Below are positions 27,524 through 36,797 of a DNA stretch of 64,000 bases, one piece after another. Origin of the DNA: Lautropia sp. SCN 69-89. GTDB taxonomy: Bacteria; Pseudomonadota; Gammaproteobacteria; Burkholderiales; Burkholderiaceae_E. Numbering within the stretch: the stretch's first letter is position 1; every line of letters begins with the position of its first letter. The DNA lies in the NCBI GenBank assembly GCA_001724855.1, contig MEED01000001.1:1-64000 (forward strand), written 5' to 3'. A model generated the notes under the pieces. That model ran no database searches, was not told the origin of the DNA, and worked only from the letters and a program-made list of their open reading frames with translations. A program made the position numbers and the translations under genes.

Positions 27524-27820
27524 ATGCTTCACATCGTCAACAAGTCGCCCACCGACGGCAGCGCGTTCGACAGCGCGCTGCGGCTCTCCGGCCAGGGCGC
27601 GTTGCTGCTGATCGAGGACGCGGTATACGCCGCCACGCGGGGCAACCCCGCCGAGGCGCGCATCCAGGGCGCCCTCGATCGGCTGAAGGTCTACGTGCTC
27701 GCGCCCGACCTCGAGGCGCGCGGCATGGCCGACCGCCTGAGCGAGGGCGTGACTTCGGTCGACTACGGTGGTTTCGTCGACCTGGTCGCCGAACACCCGA
27801 ACTGCCAGTCGTGGCTCTAG
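27524..27820 (+). CDS. dsrH: Sulfur-relay protein DsrH, cysteine-free variant
   Basis: A 98-residue DsrH/TusB-family protein beginning MLHIVNKSPTDGSAFDSALRL and ending YGGFVDLVAEHPNCQSWL. The cysteine known near position 20 in Allochromatium DsrH is replaced by Ala18 here; the only cysteine is near the C terminus (Cys95). That leaves DsrE Cys78 as the main sulfur carrier in this complex. It is placed between dsrF and dsrC as in the canonical operon. Confidence 0.92.
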   Translation: MLHIVNKSPTDGSAFDSALRLSGQGALLLIEDAVYAATRGNPAEARIQGALDRLKVYVLAPDLEARGMADRLSEGVTSVDYGGFVDLVAEHPNCQSWL

Positions 27821-27865
27821 CACGCTGGCCCATCCATCATCAAGGCATATTCAGGGGAGACTGAC

Positions 27866-28201
27866 ATGGCTACTCTCGACGTCCAAGGCAAGCAGGTCGA
27901 AACCGACGAGGAAGGTTACCTCGTCAACCTGGCCGACTGGGACGAAAACGTCGCCGGCGAAATCGCCAAGGCCGAGAACATCGACATGAGCGAGTCGCAC
28001 TGGGAAGTGGTGAACTTCCTGCGCGAGTACTACGACGAGTTCCAGATCGCCCCGGCGGTGCGCGTGCTCACCAAGGCGATCGGCAAGAAACTCGGGCCGG
28101 ACAAGGGCAACAGCCAGTACCTGTACGAGCTGTTCCCGTACGGCCCGGCCAAGCAGGCCTGCAAGATCGCCGGCCTGCCCAAACCCACCGGCTGCGTCTG
28201 A
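27866..28201 (+). CDS. dsrC: Sulfur carrier and DsrAB substrate protein DsrC (two-cysteine form)
   Basis: A 111-residue DsrC with both functional cysteines in its flexible C-terminal arm: Cys99 in KQACKIAG and penultimate Cys110 in KPTGCV, 10 residues between them. DsrC presents sulfur to DsrAB and leaves as a trisulfide that DsrK is thought to reduce or oxidize at the membrane. The gene has its own strong ribosome site (GGGGAGA) and is followed by a GC-rich hairpin at 28217-28245, which may enrich dsrC mRNA over the downstream genes. It is the only complete DsrC among three homologues in the window. Confidence 0.97.
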   Translation: MATLDVQGKQVETDEEGYLVNLADWDENVAGEIAKAENIDMSESHWEVVNFLREYYDEFQIAPAVRVLTKAIGKKLGPDKGNSQYLYELFPYGPAKQACKIAGLPKPTGCV

Positions 28202-28216
28202 GAGCCTGCGGGCGAC

Positions 28217-28245
28217 GCGCGCGGCCTGGCGGCCGTGCCGCGCGC
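28217..28245 (+). terminator. Intercistronic hairpin after dsrC
   Basis: GCGCGCGGC (28217-28225) pairs with GCCGCGCGC (28237-28245) across an 11-base loop, with no T run. It lies between dsrC and dsrM. It could cause partial termination or protect the upstream messenger, giving more DsrC than membrane complex. Confidence 0.5.
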
Positions 28246-28279
28246 AACGCTGGCCCGTGATCGCCGCCAGGAGGAGACA

Positions 28280-29011
28280 ATGCCGGCCTCGACCGCATTC
28301 TTCGCGGTGCTGTTCTACTTCGCGACCGCAGTCTGCGTGGCGGGGCTGGTGGTGCGCATCGTCGACTACGCGCGCACGCCGGCGCCGCTGAAGATTCCCA
28401 CCACGCCGGCCCCCACCACGGGCACCGGCGTCGCGCTGCGCATGGTGCGCGAGGTCGTCTTCTTCGAGAGCCTGTTCAAGGGCAACCTCTGGACCTGGGC
28501 GTTCGGCTGGATGTTCCACGTCGGCCTCGCGCTGGTGCTGGCCCGGCACCTGCGCTATTTCACCGAACCGGTCTGGGGCTGGGTCGCCTTCGTCCAGCCC
28601 TTCGGCATCCATGCCGCATTCGCGATGGCCATCGGCCTGGCCGGGCTGTGGGCGCGCCGGTTCCTGGTCGACCGGGTGCGCTACATCTCCACGCCCTCCG
28701 ATCACCTGATGCTCGCGCTGCTGCTGGCGATCGCCGCCTCGGGCCTGTCGATGAAGTACCTGTTCCACACCGACATCGTCGGCGTCAAGGCGTTCTTCCT
28801 CGGCCTGATGGTGTTCGACTGGCAGCCGCTGCCGGCCAGCGCCCCGCTCTACCTGCACCTGCTGCTGGTGGCCGCGCTGATGATCGTCTTTCCGTTCTCC
28901 AAGCTGCTGCACGCGCCGGGGCTGTTCTTCTCGCCTTCGCGCAACCAGGTCGACAACCCCCGCGAGTCCCGGCACCTGGCGCCGTGGGCCGCGCGCCTCG
29001 AGGAGCGCTGA
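28280..29011 (+). CDS. dsrM: DsrM, membrane cytochrome b subunit of DsrMKJOP
   Basis: A 243-residue membrane protein with five to six hydrophobic helices, similar to respiratory nitrate reductase gamma (NarI). Candidate haem-ligating histidines occur in WMFHVGLALVLARHLRYF, GIHAAF and LYLHLLLV. It passes electrons between the quinone pool and DsrK. GGAGGAG is before the ATG. It is shorter than the 330-residue DsrM of sulfate reducers, which is usual for sulfur oxidizers. Only three bases separate it from dsrK. Confidence 0.92.
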   Translation: MPASTAFFAVLFYFATAVCVAGLVVRIVDYARTPAPLKIPTTPAPTTGTGVALRMVREVVFFESLFKGNLWTWAFGWMFHVGLALVLARHLRYFTEPVWGWVAFVQPFGIHAAFAMAIGLAGLWARRFLVDRVRYISTPSDHLMLALLLAIAASGLSMKYLFHTDIVGVKAFFLGLMVFDWQPLPASAPLYLHLLLVAALMIVFPFSKLLHAPGLFFSPSRNQVDNPRESRHLAPWAARLEER

Positions 29012-29014
29012 GCG

Positions 29015-30556
29015 ATGGCCGCCGAAACCCGGGCGCCCGCGCTGCGCGAATTCCCCGAAGTGGCTCCGGCGATCGTGCCGGGCGCCATGGCCGACAGCCG
29101 CCCGTACCTGGCCGCCGAGAAGATCAACGAGGCGATCGGCTTCCCCGGCAAGGTCTCCGACGACTGGCAGGCGGTGCACGACAAGGCGATCGCGCACATG
29201 GGCACGCTGCTCCAGCGCTACCGCTCGCTGAAGGTCTACCTCGACGCCTGCGTGCACTGCGGCTCGTGCACCGACAAGTGCCACTACTTCCTCGGCACCG
29301 GCGACCCGAAGAACATGCCGGTGGCGCGCCAGGACCTGATGCGCAGCGTCTACCGGCGCTACTTCACGCTGGCGGGCAAGCTGGTTCCGAAACTCGTCGG
29401 CGCGCGCGACCTCACGCGCGAAGTGCTCGACGAGTGGTACACCTACTACAACCAGTGCTCCGAATGCCGGCGCTGCTCGGTGTTCTGCCCGTACGGCATC
29501 GACACCGCCGAGATCACGATGGCCGGGCGCGAGATCCTCGACGTCGTGGGCTACGGCCAGAAGTACACGAACGAAATCATCGGCAAGGTCCACAAGATCG
29601 GCAACAACCTCGGGCTGCCCGGCCCGGCGCTGGCCGACACCCTCGAGGGGCTCGAGGAAGACGTCAAGGAGGAGACCGGGTTCGACGTGCGCTATCCGCT
29701 CGACCAGAAGGGCGCCGAGGTGCTGTTGATCACCCCGTCGGCCGACTTCTTCGCCGAGCCGCACGTCGAGAGCCTGATCGGCTACGGCAAGGTGTTCCAC
29801 GCCGCCGGCGTGAGCTGGACGCTGTCGTCGCACGCCTCCGAGGCCGGCAACTTCGGCATGTTCATCGGCAACTACGAGCAGCTGCGGAGAATCGCGATGC
29901 GCATCCGCGAGGCCGCGCTCGATCTCGGCGTCAAGCGCATCATCGTGGGCGAATGCGGCCATGCCTGGCGCGTCGCCTACAGTTTCTGGAACACGCTCAC
30001 CGGCATCGGAGCCGGTGCGAAGGATCCCTTCGCGGTGCAGCTGCAGAGCCAGCTCGACATGCGCTACCGGCAGCCGACGCACATCTGCGAGTTCACCTGG
30101 GACCTCATCCAGCGCGGCGCGCTCACGCTCGACAAGGAAGCCAACGATCACCGCATCGTCACCTTCCACGACAGCTGCAACGTGGCGCGTGCCTCGCGGA
30201 TGGGCGACATGCCCGGCGGCCAGTTCGAGATCCCGCGCGCGATCGTGCGCGCGACGGTCAACCGGTTCCACGAGATGTCGCCCGGCACGATCCGCGAGCA
30301 GACCTTCTGCTGCGGAGGCGGCGGCGGCGTGCTCACCGACGAGCTGATCGACCTGCGCGTCAAGGGCGCCCTGCCCCGCATGGAAGCGCTCGAGCGCGTC
30401 GTGAAGGACCACGGCGTGAACTTCATGGCCACGATCTGCGCGATCTGCAAGGCGCAGTTCACGAAGGTGCTGCCGTACTACGGCTTCAAGATGGGAATGG
30501 TGGGGGGTGTGCACCAGCTGGTGAGCACCGCGATCCGGCTGGGCGCGAAATCCTGA
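29015..30556 (+). CDS. dsrK: DsrK, HdrD-like catalytic iron-sulfur subunit
   Basis: A 513-residue cytoplasmic protein facing the membrane through DsrM. Two 4Fe-4S binding motifs are near the N terminus (ACVHCGSCTDKCHYF and QCSECRRCSVFCPYGID), followed by HdrD-type cysteine-rich CCG domains with GECGHAWRVAY and TFCCGGGGGVLTDE, which bind the special cluster that acts on disulfides. It probably handles the DsrC trisulfide or disulfide. Length and motif order match DsrK. Confidence 0.94.
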   Translation: MAAETRAPALREFPEVAPAIVPGAMADSRPYLAAEKINEAIGFPGKVSDDWQAVHDKAIAHMGTLLQRYRSLKVYLDACVHCGSCTDKCHYFLGTGDPKNMPVARQDLMRSVYRRYFTLAGKLVPKLVGARDLTREVLDEWYTYYNQCSECRRCSVFCPYGIDTAEITMAGREILDVVGYGQKYTNEIIGKVHKIGNNLGLPGPALADTLEGLEEDVKEETGFDVRYPLDQKGAEVLLITPSADFFAEPHVESLIGYGKVFHAAGVSWTLSSHASEAGNFGMFIGNYEQLRRIAMRIREAALDLGVKRIIVGECGHAWRVAYSFWNTLTGIGAGAKDPFAVQLQSQLDMRYRQPTHICEFTWDLIQRGALTLDKEANDHRIVTFHDSCNVARASRMGDMPGGQFEIPRAIVRATVNRFHEMSPGTIREQTFCCGGGGGVLTDELIDLRVKGALPRMEALERVVKDHGVNFMATICAICKAQFTKVLPYYGFKMGMVGGVHQLVSTAIRLGAKS

Positions 30557-30592
30557 CGCGCCATCCGACTACTGCTTCGGAGAACACCGACG

Positions 30593-32545
30593 ATGTCGAC
30601 GAACGCTGATCAACCGGTCGAGAAACTCAGCTACCGGCGCTTCAAGGATGGCGATCACACGTGGAAGGACTTCCGCCAGAAGATCTTCGACGCCGACCAT
30701 TCGCACAAGTGCCCGACCTACATCCAGTCGGCGCCGCCCTGCCAGGCCAGCTGCCCGGCGGGCGAGGACATCCGCGGCTACCTGAACATCGTCCGCGGCA
30801 TCGAGAAGCCGCCGGCGGGCATGCCGTGGCAGGAATACGCGTGGCGCCGCCTCACGCTGGCCAACCCGTTCCCGTCGGTGATGGGCCGCGTGTGCCCGGC
30901 GCCGTGCGAAACCGGCTGCAACCGCAACGCGCTCGAAGACCACGTCGGCATCAACTCGGTCGAGCATTTCCTCGGCGACTACGCCAACCGCAACGGCCTG
31001 AAATACGTCAAGTCCGAGACGTCCACCGGCAAGAAGGTGGCGGTGATCGGCGGCGGTCCGGCCGGCCTGTCGGCGGCCTACCAGCTGGCACTCAGGGGCC
31101 ATGCAGTCACGATCTTCGACGAGCACGAGGAGCTGGGCGGCATGATGCGCTACGGCATCCCCGGCTTTCGCACCCCGCGCGAGGTGCTCGACGCCGAGAT
31201 CGACCGCATCCTCGATCTCGGCATCCAGACGCGGATGAAGTGCCGCGTCGGCACCGACGTGACGATGGACGAGCTGCGGCGCGACTTCGACGCGGTGTTC
31301 CTCGGCCTGGGCGCACAGGGCGGCCGCGCGCTGCCGGTGAAGGACGGCGAGGCACCCAACGTCGTGACCGCCACCGCGTTCCTGCGCGCGTTCAACGACG
31401 GGCGGCTGCGCCACGTCGGCAAGCGCGTGGTGGTGGTCGGCGGTGGCGACACCTCGATCGACGTGGCCACCGTCGCGCGGCGCCTGGGCCACCTCGCCAG
31501 CTCCAAGCCGACCGACTTCGAGTCCGCGATTGCCGGCCACATGGCGCAGGACGTGGCCGACGTGTCGGCCAAGCAGGGCGCCGAGGTGGTGCTCACCTCG
31601 GTGTTCCCGGTCGACAAGATGCAGGCGAACCGCCACGAGGTCGAGCAGGCGCAGGCCGAGGACATCCAGATCCGCGGCGGCCTGGTACCGCTGGCAGTCA
31701 TCAAGGGGCCGGACGGTCGCGCCACCGCGCTGCGCGTCGCGAAGTGCGAGGCGAAGATGGCCGGCGGCAAGCTCGAGATCAAGGTGATCGAGGGCAGCGA
31801 GGAGGAAATCCCTGCCGACCTGATCGTCTCGGCGATCGGCCAGGCGGTCGACTTCACCGGCCTCGAGGTCTTCGACAACGGCCGCGGCGCGGTCAACGCC
31901 GACCGCAATTACCAGGTGAAGGACCAGCCCGGCGTCTTCGCGGGTGGCGACGTGATCCGTCCTCACCTGCTCACCACCGCGATCGGCCACGGCGCGATCG
32001 CCGCCGACGGAATCGACAGCTTCCTGTCGGGCGCAGAGGCCGGCAAGCGGCCGAAGATCGACGTGCACCATTTCGACCTGATGCGCAAGTACGTCGAGCG
32101 CGGCCTCGAGCTGGGCGAGATCACCGAGCCGACGTGGGGCACCGACAAGAGCAAGGGCGCGATCCACAACTTCGACAACCGCTCCGAGCGCTACGTGATC
32201 CCGCACTCCGAGCTGTTCCTCGGGCACTTCGGCTACACGCCGCGGGTCAAGCGCAGGTTCATCACGCTCACGAAGGAGAGCGCGCTCGGCAACTTCGAGG
32301 AGCGCATCGAGGCCTTGAGCGAGGCCGAGGCGATCGCCGAGGCCAAGCGCTGCATGAGCTGCGGCCAGTGCTTCGAATGCGACAACTGCGTGGTGTATTG
32401 CCCGCAGACCGCAGTCAAGCGCGTGCCGAAGAAGGAGGCGACGATGGGCCGCTATGTCTACACCGACTACGACCGCTGCATCGGCTGCCACATCTGTGCC
32501 GACGTCTGCCCGACCGGCTACATCCAGATGGGACTGGGCGAGTAA
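30593..32545 (+). CDS. dsrL: DsrL, iron-sulfur flavoprotein NAD(P)H:acceptor oxidoreductase
   Basis: A 650-residue protein like the small subunit of glutamate synthase with extra ferredoxin domains. N-terminal cysteines CPTYIQSAPPCQASCPAGEDIR and CPAPCETGCNRNAL ligate clusters; FAD site VAVIGGGPAGLSAAYQLAL near residue 145; NAD(P) site VVVVGGGDTSIDVATVARRLG near 280; C-terminal ferredoxin with CMSCGQCFECDNCVVYCP and CIGCHICADVCPTGYI. In sulfur oxidizers it accepts electrons from DsrAB and is required for the oxidative direction. It interrupts dsrK and dsrJ exactly as in Allochromatium. Confidence 0.94.
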   Translation: MSTNADQPVEKLSYRRFKDGDHTWKDFRQKIFDADHSHKCPTYIQSAPPCQASCPAGEDIRGYLNIVRGIEKPPAGMPWQEYAWRRLTLANPFPSVMGRVCPAPCETGCNRNALEDHVGINSVEHFLGDYANRNGLKYVKSETSTGKKVAVIGGGPAGLSAAYQLALRGHAVTIFDEHEELGGMMRYGIPGFRTPREVLDAEIDRILDLGIQTRMKCRVGTDVTMDELRRDFDAVFLGLGAQGGRALPVKDGEAPNVVTATAFLRAFNDGRLRHVGKRVVVVGGGDTSIDVATVARRLGHLASSKPTDFESAIAGHMAQDVADVSAKQGAEVVLTSVFPVDKMQANRHEVEQAQAEDIQIRGGLVPLAVIKGPDGRATALRVAKCEAKMAGGKLEIKVIEGSEEEIPADLIVSAIGQAVDFTGLEVFDNGRGAVNADRNYQVKDQPGVFAGGDVIRPHLLTTAIGHGAIAADGIDSFLSGAEAGKRPKIDVHHFDLMRKYVERGLELGEITEPTWGTDKSKGAIHNFDNRSERYVIPHSELFLGHFGYTPRVKRRFITLTKESALGNFEERIEALSEAEAIAEAKRCMSCGQCFECDNCVVYCPQTAVKRVPKKEATMGRYVYTDYDRCIGCHICADVCPTGYIQMGLGE

Positions 32546-32555
32546 GGGCGCGCAG

Positions 32556-33065
32556 ATGCCGGGCATCGTTCCGACCCGCTGGCTCGCGGCGATCGTGGCG
32601 GCGCTGTGCGCGGCCGCCTTCGCCGGCGCGGCGCTCGCCGCCGAGCCGGCCGGGCGCGTCGCCAGGCCGTCGATCTCGGTCGACCGCTCGACGCAGTGCA
32701 TCGACACCCCCGAGGTGATGCGGCGCACGCACATGGACATGCTCAAGCACGAGCGCGACCGCACCGTGCGCAAGGGCATCCGCGGCGAGAAGGTCAGCCT
32801 GAGCGGCTGCATCGACTGCCACGCGGGGCCCGGTGCCGGCGCTGCCGCGGGCTCGGCGGTCGGCTCGCCGCAGGCGTTCTGCGAAACGTGTCACCGCTAC
32901 GCGGCCGTCAAGCTCGACTGCTTCGAATGCCACCAGCCGAAGCCAGGCGGCGCGCAGCCCGCGCGCGCGCAAGCCGACGCCCCGCAGGCGCGCGCCGCGC
33001 AGGCCGCACAGGCGTTCCTCGCCGCCCCGGCCGGCCAGTCCGGCGCTGCAGGAGCCCGGCGATGA
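32556..33065 (+). CDS. dsrJ: DsrJ, periplasmic triheme cytochrome c
   Basis: A 169-residue protein with an N-terminal signal or anchor (TRWLAAIVAALCAAAFAGAALA) and three c-type haem motifs, CIDCH, CETCH and CFECH, all within residues 85-130. DsrJ is the periplasmic cytochrome of DsrMKJOP. After the last haem site there is an Ala/Gln-rich tail of about 40 residues that looks disordered. Its stop overlaps the dsrO ATG (ATGA). Confidence 0.93.
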   Translation: MPGIVPTRWLAAIVAALCAAAFAGAALAAEPAGRVARPSISVDRSTQCIDTPEVMRRTHMDMLKHERDRTVRKGIRGEKVSLSGCIDCHAGPGAGAAAGSAVGSPQAFCETCHRYAAVKLDCFECHQPKPGGAQPARAQADAPQARAAQAAQAFLAAPAGQSGAAGARR

Positions 33066-33844
33066 GCGACTCCGATCGCGACGACAAGCTGCAGGCGCGC
33101 GAGGCCGAGCGACCCGGCAGCGGCGTGTCGCGCCGCGCGATGCTCGCCGCGGGCACCGCCGCGCTGGCGGGCGTGCTGCTGGCTCCCGGCGTGCGCCTGA
33201 TCGAGATCGCCACCGCCCAGGGCGCCCGCGCTGCCGGCGAGCCGGCCTCGTCGAAGGTGCGCTGGGGCATGCTGATCGACACCACGCGCTGCTCGACCGA
33301 CTGCAACGAGTGCGTGAAGGCCTGCAACACGGAGAACGGACTGTCGGGTGGCACCCTGCCGACCGACTCGCAGTGGATCCGCAAGGTCGAGATCCGCCAC
33401 AAGGACACCGGCCGCACCAGCAGCGCGCCGGTGATGTGCCAGCACTGCGCGAACCCGCCCTGTGTCGACGTCTGCCCGACCGGGGCATCGTTCAAGCGCG
33501 CCGACGGCATCGTGCTGGTCGACCGGCACACCTGCATCGGCTGCCGTTATTGCGTGATGGCCTGCCCCTACAAGGCACGCAACTTCGTGCACGAACCGCT
33601 CACGAAGCAGAAGCCCGAGGTGCCGCGCGGAAAGGGTTGCGTCGAAGGCTGCACGATGTGCGTGCATCGCGTCGACCGCGGCCAGCAGCCGGCCTGCGCC
33701 GAATCGTGCCCGGAGCAGGCGATCATCTTCGGCGACCTGAACGACCCCGACAGCGCGATCTCGCGGCGCATCCGCGAGATCGCCACCACCCGCATCCGCG
33801 AAGACCTGCGCCTGGACACCGGCGTTCGCTATCACGGGATCTGA
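33062..33844 (+). CDS. dsrO: DsrO, periplasmic ferredoxin-like iron-sulfur subunit
   Basis: A 260-residue protein with a twin-arginine signal (VSRRAMLAAGTAALAGVLLAPG) followed by four 4Fe-4S motifs: CSTDCNECVKACN, CQHCANPPCVDVCPTGAS, CIGCRYCVMACPYKARN and CVEGCTMCVHRVDRGQQPACAESCP. This is the HybA/NrfC-type subunit of DsrMKJOP on the periplasmic side, between DsrJ and DsrP. Confidence 0.93.
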   Translation: MSDSDRDDKLQAREAERPGSGVSRRAMLAAGTAALAGVLLAPGVRLIEIATAQGARAAGEPASSKVRWGMLIDTTRCSTDCNECVKACNTENGLSGGTLPTDSQWIRKVEIRHKDTGRTSSAPVMCQHCANPPCVDVCPTGASFKRADGIVLVDRHTCIGCRYCVMACPYKARNFVHEPLTKQKPEVPRGKGCVEGCTMCVHRVDRGQQPACAESCPEQAIIFGDLNDPDSAISRRIREIATTRIREDLRLDTGVRYHGI

Positions 33845-33848
33845 CGAC

Positions 33849-35051
33849 ATGCAGCCAGGCATCGCCACTGCCACTCCTCCAGCGAGCCGGTTCTGGCTGG
33901 TCGTCGCGCTCGGCGCAGCGCTGGTCGCGGCCGGGCTGGGGGCAGCGCACTACATGGAGGTCGAGGGCCACATCGTCACCGGCATGAACAACCACGTCGT
34001 CTGGGGCCTGCCCCACGTGTTCGCGATCTTCCTGATCGTCGCAGCCTCGGGCGTGCTCAACGTGGCCTCGGTCGGCTCGGTTTTCGGCAAGGCGCTCTAC
34101 AAGGCGCGCGCGCCGTTGTCCGGGCTGCTGTGCCTGGCGATGCTGGCCGGCGGCCTGATGGTGCTGATGCTCGACCTCGGCCGGCCCGACCGGCTGATCG
34201 TCGCGGCCACGCACTACAACTTCACCTCGATGTTCGCGCTGAACGTCTTCCTGTATTCGGGCATGGCCGCCATCGTCGGCATCTATCTCTGGACGCTGAT
34301 GGAACGGCGCATGAACCGCTACTCGAAGAAGGCCGGCCTGGCTGCCTTCATCTGGCGGCTGCTGCTGACCACCGGCACCGGCTCGATCTTCGGCTTCCTG
34401 GTCGCGCGGCAGGCCTACGGTTCGGCGCTGCTCGCGCCGATGTTCGTCATCATGTCGTTCGCCTGGGGCCTGGCGGTGTTCCTGCTCGTGCAGGCCGCGG
34501 TCTACGCCTGGAACGGGCTGACGCTGCCCGCCGAAGCCAGCCGCCGGATGAGCCGGCTGCTCGGCGTCTTCGTCGCGGCGACCCTCTACATGGTGGCCAT
34601 GCACCACGTCACCAATCTGTATTTCGCGCGCCAGGTCGACTTCGAGCGCTTCATCCTCGTCGACGGGGGCGTCTACCCGCTGCTGTTCTGGATCGGATAT
34701 GTCGCCGTGGGCAGCATCGCGCCGCTGGTGCTGATCTACGCGGGCGACGCCACGAAGCCGCGCAACGCGGCGGTTGCGGCAGCGCTGGTGGTCGCCGGCG
34801 CGTTCTGCGCGCTGTACGTGTTCATCATCGGCGGCCAGGCCTTCCCGCTCGAGCTGTTCCCCGGCGCAGTCGCGCGCTCCACGTTCTACGACGGGCAGGT
34901 CGCACCGTACGCACCGTCGCTGCCCGAACTGCTGCTCGGCATCGGCGGGGTGGCCGCCGCGTTCCTGCTCACCGCGATCGGCGTGCACGTGCTCGATTTC
35001 CTGCCGCGCGACGCCGAGGCGGCCCCGGCGTCGGCCACCGGCAGCGGCTGA
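33849..35051 (+). CDS. dsrP: DsrP, NrfD-like quinone-interacting membrane subunit
   Basis: A 400-residue membrane protein with about ten hydrophobic helices, of the NrfD/PsrC family. Recognisable parts: NNHVVWGLPHVFAIFLIVAASG, LDLGRPDRLIVAATHYNFTSMF and MALHHVTNLYF-type helix (here MAMHHVTNLYFARQVDFERF). It exchanges electrons with the quinone pool in DsrMKJOP. Four bases after dsrO; the tail ends in an Ala/Ser/Gly stretch just before dsrN. Confidence 0.92.
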   Translation: MQPGIATATPPASRFWLVVALGAALVAAGLGAAHYMEVEGHIVTGMNNHVVWGLPHVFAIFLIVAASGVLNVASVGSVFGKALYKARAPLSGLLCLAMLAGGLMVLMLDLGRPDRLIVAATHYNFTSMFALNVFLYSGMAAIVGIYLWTLMERRMNRYSKKAGLAAFIWRLLLTTGTGSIFGFLVARQAYGSALLAPMFVIMSFAWGLAVFLLVQAAVYAWNGLTLPAEASRRMSRLLGVFVAATLYMVAMHHVTNLYFARQVDFERFILVDGGVYPLLFWIGYVAVGSIAPLVLIYAGDATKPRNAAVAAALVVAGAFCALYVFIIGGQAFPLELFPGAVARSTFYDGQVAPYAPSLPELLLGIGGVAAAFLLTAIGVHVLDFLPRDAEAAPASATGSG

Positions 35052-35059
35052 GCATCGCG

Positions 35060-36484
35060 ATGAGTCGCTGGCTCGTCTCCGCAGCGCATCGCTCTTCGGG
35101 CAAGACGACGGTTGCGATCGGGCTGTGCGCGGCGCTGCGCCGTCGCGGCCTGTCGGTGCAGCCGTTCAAGAAGGGGCCCGACTACATCGACCCGATGTGG
35201 CTCACGCTGGCTGCCGGCCGCGCCTGCCGCAACCTCGACCCGCACCTGGCCGGCCTCGACGAGATCGAGGCGACGTTCGTGCGCCACGCGGGTCGCGCCG
35301 ATGCCAGCCTGGTCGAAGGCAACCTCGGGCTTCACGACGGCATGGCGGCCGACGGCAGCGACAGCAACGCGGCACTGGCCTGCCGTCTCGGCCTTCCGGT
35401 CGTGCTGGTGCTCGACGCACGCGGCACCTCGCGCGGCATCGCGCCACTGGTGCTCGGCTATCAGGCGTTCGAGCCGCGCCTGCGGATCGCCGGCGTGATC
35501 CTCAATCGCGTCGGCGGCGCGCGCCACGAGCACCGGCTGCGCGAGGCACTCGAGCGCTACACCGACGTGCCGGTGCTCGGCGCGGTCGGCGAAGATCCGC
35601 GGCTCGCGATCCTCGAGAGGCACCTCGGCCTGGTGCCGGGCAACGAGGCGCAGGACGCGGCGCGCATCGTCGAAACACTGGCCGACGCGATTGCGGCGAG
35701 CGTCGATCTCGACGCGCTGCTCGATGCGACCGCGCCGCGCGCCGGCGAGTCGCCCACGCTCCAGACGGCCGACGCGCCCGCGCTGCGGCCCGCGCGCAGC
35801 GACGACGCGCGCTTGCGCATCGGCATCGCGCAGGACGAGGCCTTCGGCTTCTACTACGTCGACGACCTGGAAGCGCTGCAGGCGGCCGGCGCCGAGCTGG
35901 TGCCCTTCGACACGCTGCGCGATGCCGCGCCGCCCGAGGTGGACGGCTTGTTCATCGGCGGCGGCTTCCCCGAGGCGCTGGCTGCGAGGCTGGCCGCCAA
36001 CCAGGCGCTGCGCGGCGCGCTGCGCGAGCGCATCGAGGCCGGCCTGCCGGTGTACGCCGAGTGCGGCGGCCTGATGTACCTCGCGCGCTCGATCCGCTGG
36101 CACGGCGAGCGCCACGAGATGGTCGGTGCAATCCCTGCCGACGTCGTCATGCACGACCGCGCGGTCGGCCGCGGCTACGTCAGGCTCCAGGAGACCGACG
36201 CGTTTCCCTGGCCCGGCGGACCGATCGACACGGTGCGCGGACACGAATTCCATCATTCGGGGCTCGAAAACGTGGCGCCGGAACTGCGCTACGCGTACCG
36301 GGTCGTGCGCGGCCACGGCATCGACGGCTCGCGCGATGGCATCGTGCATCGCAACGTGCTGGCGTCTTATGCGCACCTGCGCAGCGTCGGCGGCAACCGC
36401 TGGCCGCAACGCTTCGTGCAGTTCGTCCGCGGCGTCGCGGCCGCCCGCCGCGAGTGCCCCACCCTCACCGAGTGCTCCCCATGA
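35060..36484 (+). CDS. dsrN: DsrN, cobyrinate a,c-diamide synthase-like amidase
   Basis: A 474-residue protein with an N-terminal P-loop domain ([19 protein letters not shown]) and a C-terminal glutamine amidotransferase domain with nucleophile Cys in [13 protein letters not shown]. It is homologous to CobB/CbiA. In dsr operons DsrN is thought to amidate siroheme to siro(heme)amide for DsrAB. The position between dsrP and dsrR argues for DsrN rather than cobalamin synthesis. An ATGA overlap links it to dsrR. Confidence 0.92.
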   Translation: MSRWLVSAAHRSSGKTTVAIGLCAALRRRGLSVQPFKKGPDYIDPMWLTLAAGRACRNLDPHLAGLDEIEATFVRHAGRADASLVEGNLGLHDGMAADGSDSNAALACRLGLPVVLVLDARGTSRGIAPLVLGYQAFEPRLRIAGVILNRVGGARHEHRLREALERYTDVPVLGAVGEDPRLAILERHLGLVPGNEAQDAARIVETLADAIAASVDLDALLDATAPRAGESPTLQTADAPALRPARSDDARLRIGIAQDEAFGFYYVDDLEALQAAGAELVPFDTLRDAAPPEVDGLFIGGGFPEALAARLAANQALRGALRERIEAGLPVYAECGGLMYLARSIRWHGERHEMVGAIPADVVMHDRAVGRGYVRLQETDAFPWPGGPIDTVRGHEFHHSGLENVAPELRYAYRVVRGHGIDGSRDGIVHRNVLASYAHLRSVGGNRWPQRFVQFVRGVAAARRECPTLTECSP

Positions 36485-36780
36485 TCACCGTCACCCCGGC
36501 CGCTGCCCGCCAGATCCTGATTGCCGCCGAGCAGGCCGGCATGGAAGAGCCGTTGTTGCGGATCGCCGCCCGCTTCGACGACGACACCGACGAACTCGAG
36601 ATCGGCATGGGTTTCGACGATCGCCGCGAGCAGGACGAGGAGATCCGCAGCGAAGGCGTGATCCTGCTCGTCTCGCCCACCTCGCGCGTGCCGCTCGAGG
36701 GCACCGTGCTCGACTACGTCGAGACCGCGCCCGACGAATTCCGTTTCGTCTTCGGCCGCGACCCGCAGCACGAAGACTGA
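36481..36780 (+). CDS. dsrR: DsrR, IscA-like protein without cysteines
   Basis: A 99-residue protein of A-type iron-sulfur carrier fold ([33 protein letters not shown]) lacking all three cysteines that bind clusters in IscA. That is the known hallmark of DsrR, which in Allochromatium supports dsr expression after transcription rather than cluster transfer. It is placed right after dsrN as in that organism. The final dsr gene dsrS of Allochromatium is not found here; a methyltransferase gene follows instead. Confidence 0.9.
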   Translation: MITVTPAAARQILIAAEQAGMEEPLLRIAARFDDDTDELEIGMGFDDRREQDEEIRSEGVILLVSPTSRVPLEGTVLDYVETAPDEFRFVFGRDPQHED

Positions 36781-36797
36781 CCCGCCGGAGGCATCCG

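Noticed and set aside
27851-30514. Minus-strand open frame of 887 codons across dsrC, dsrM and dsrK
   Set aside because: Composition and lack of motifs mark it as an antisense shadow of certain genes.
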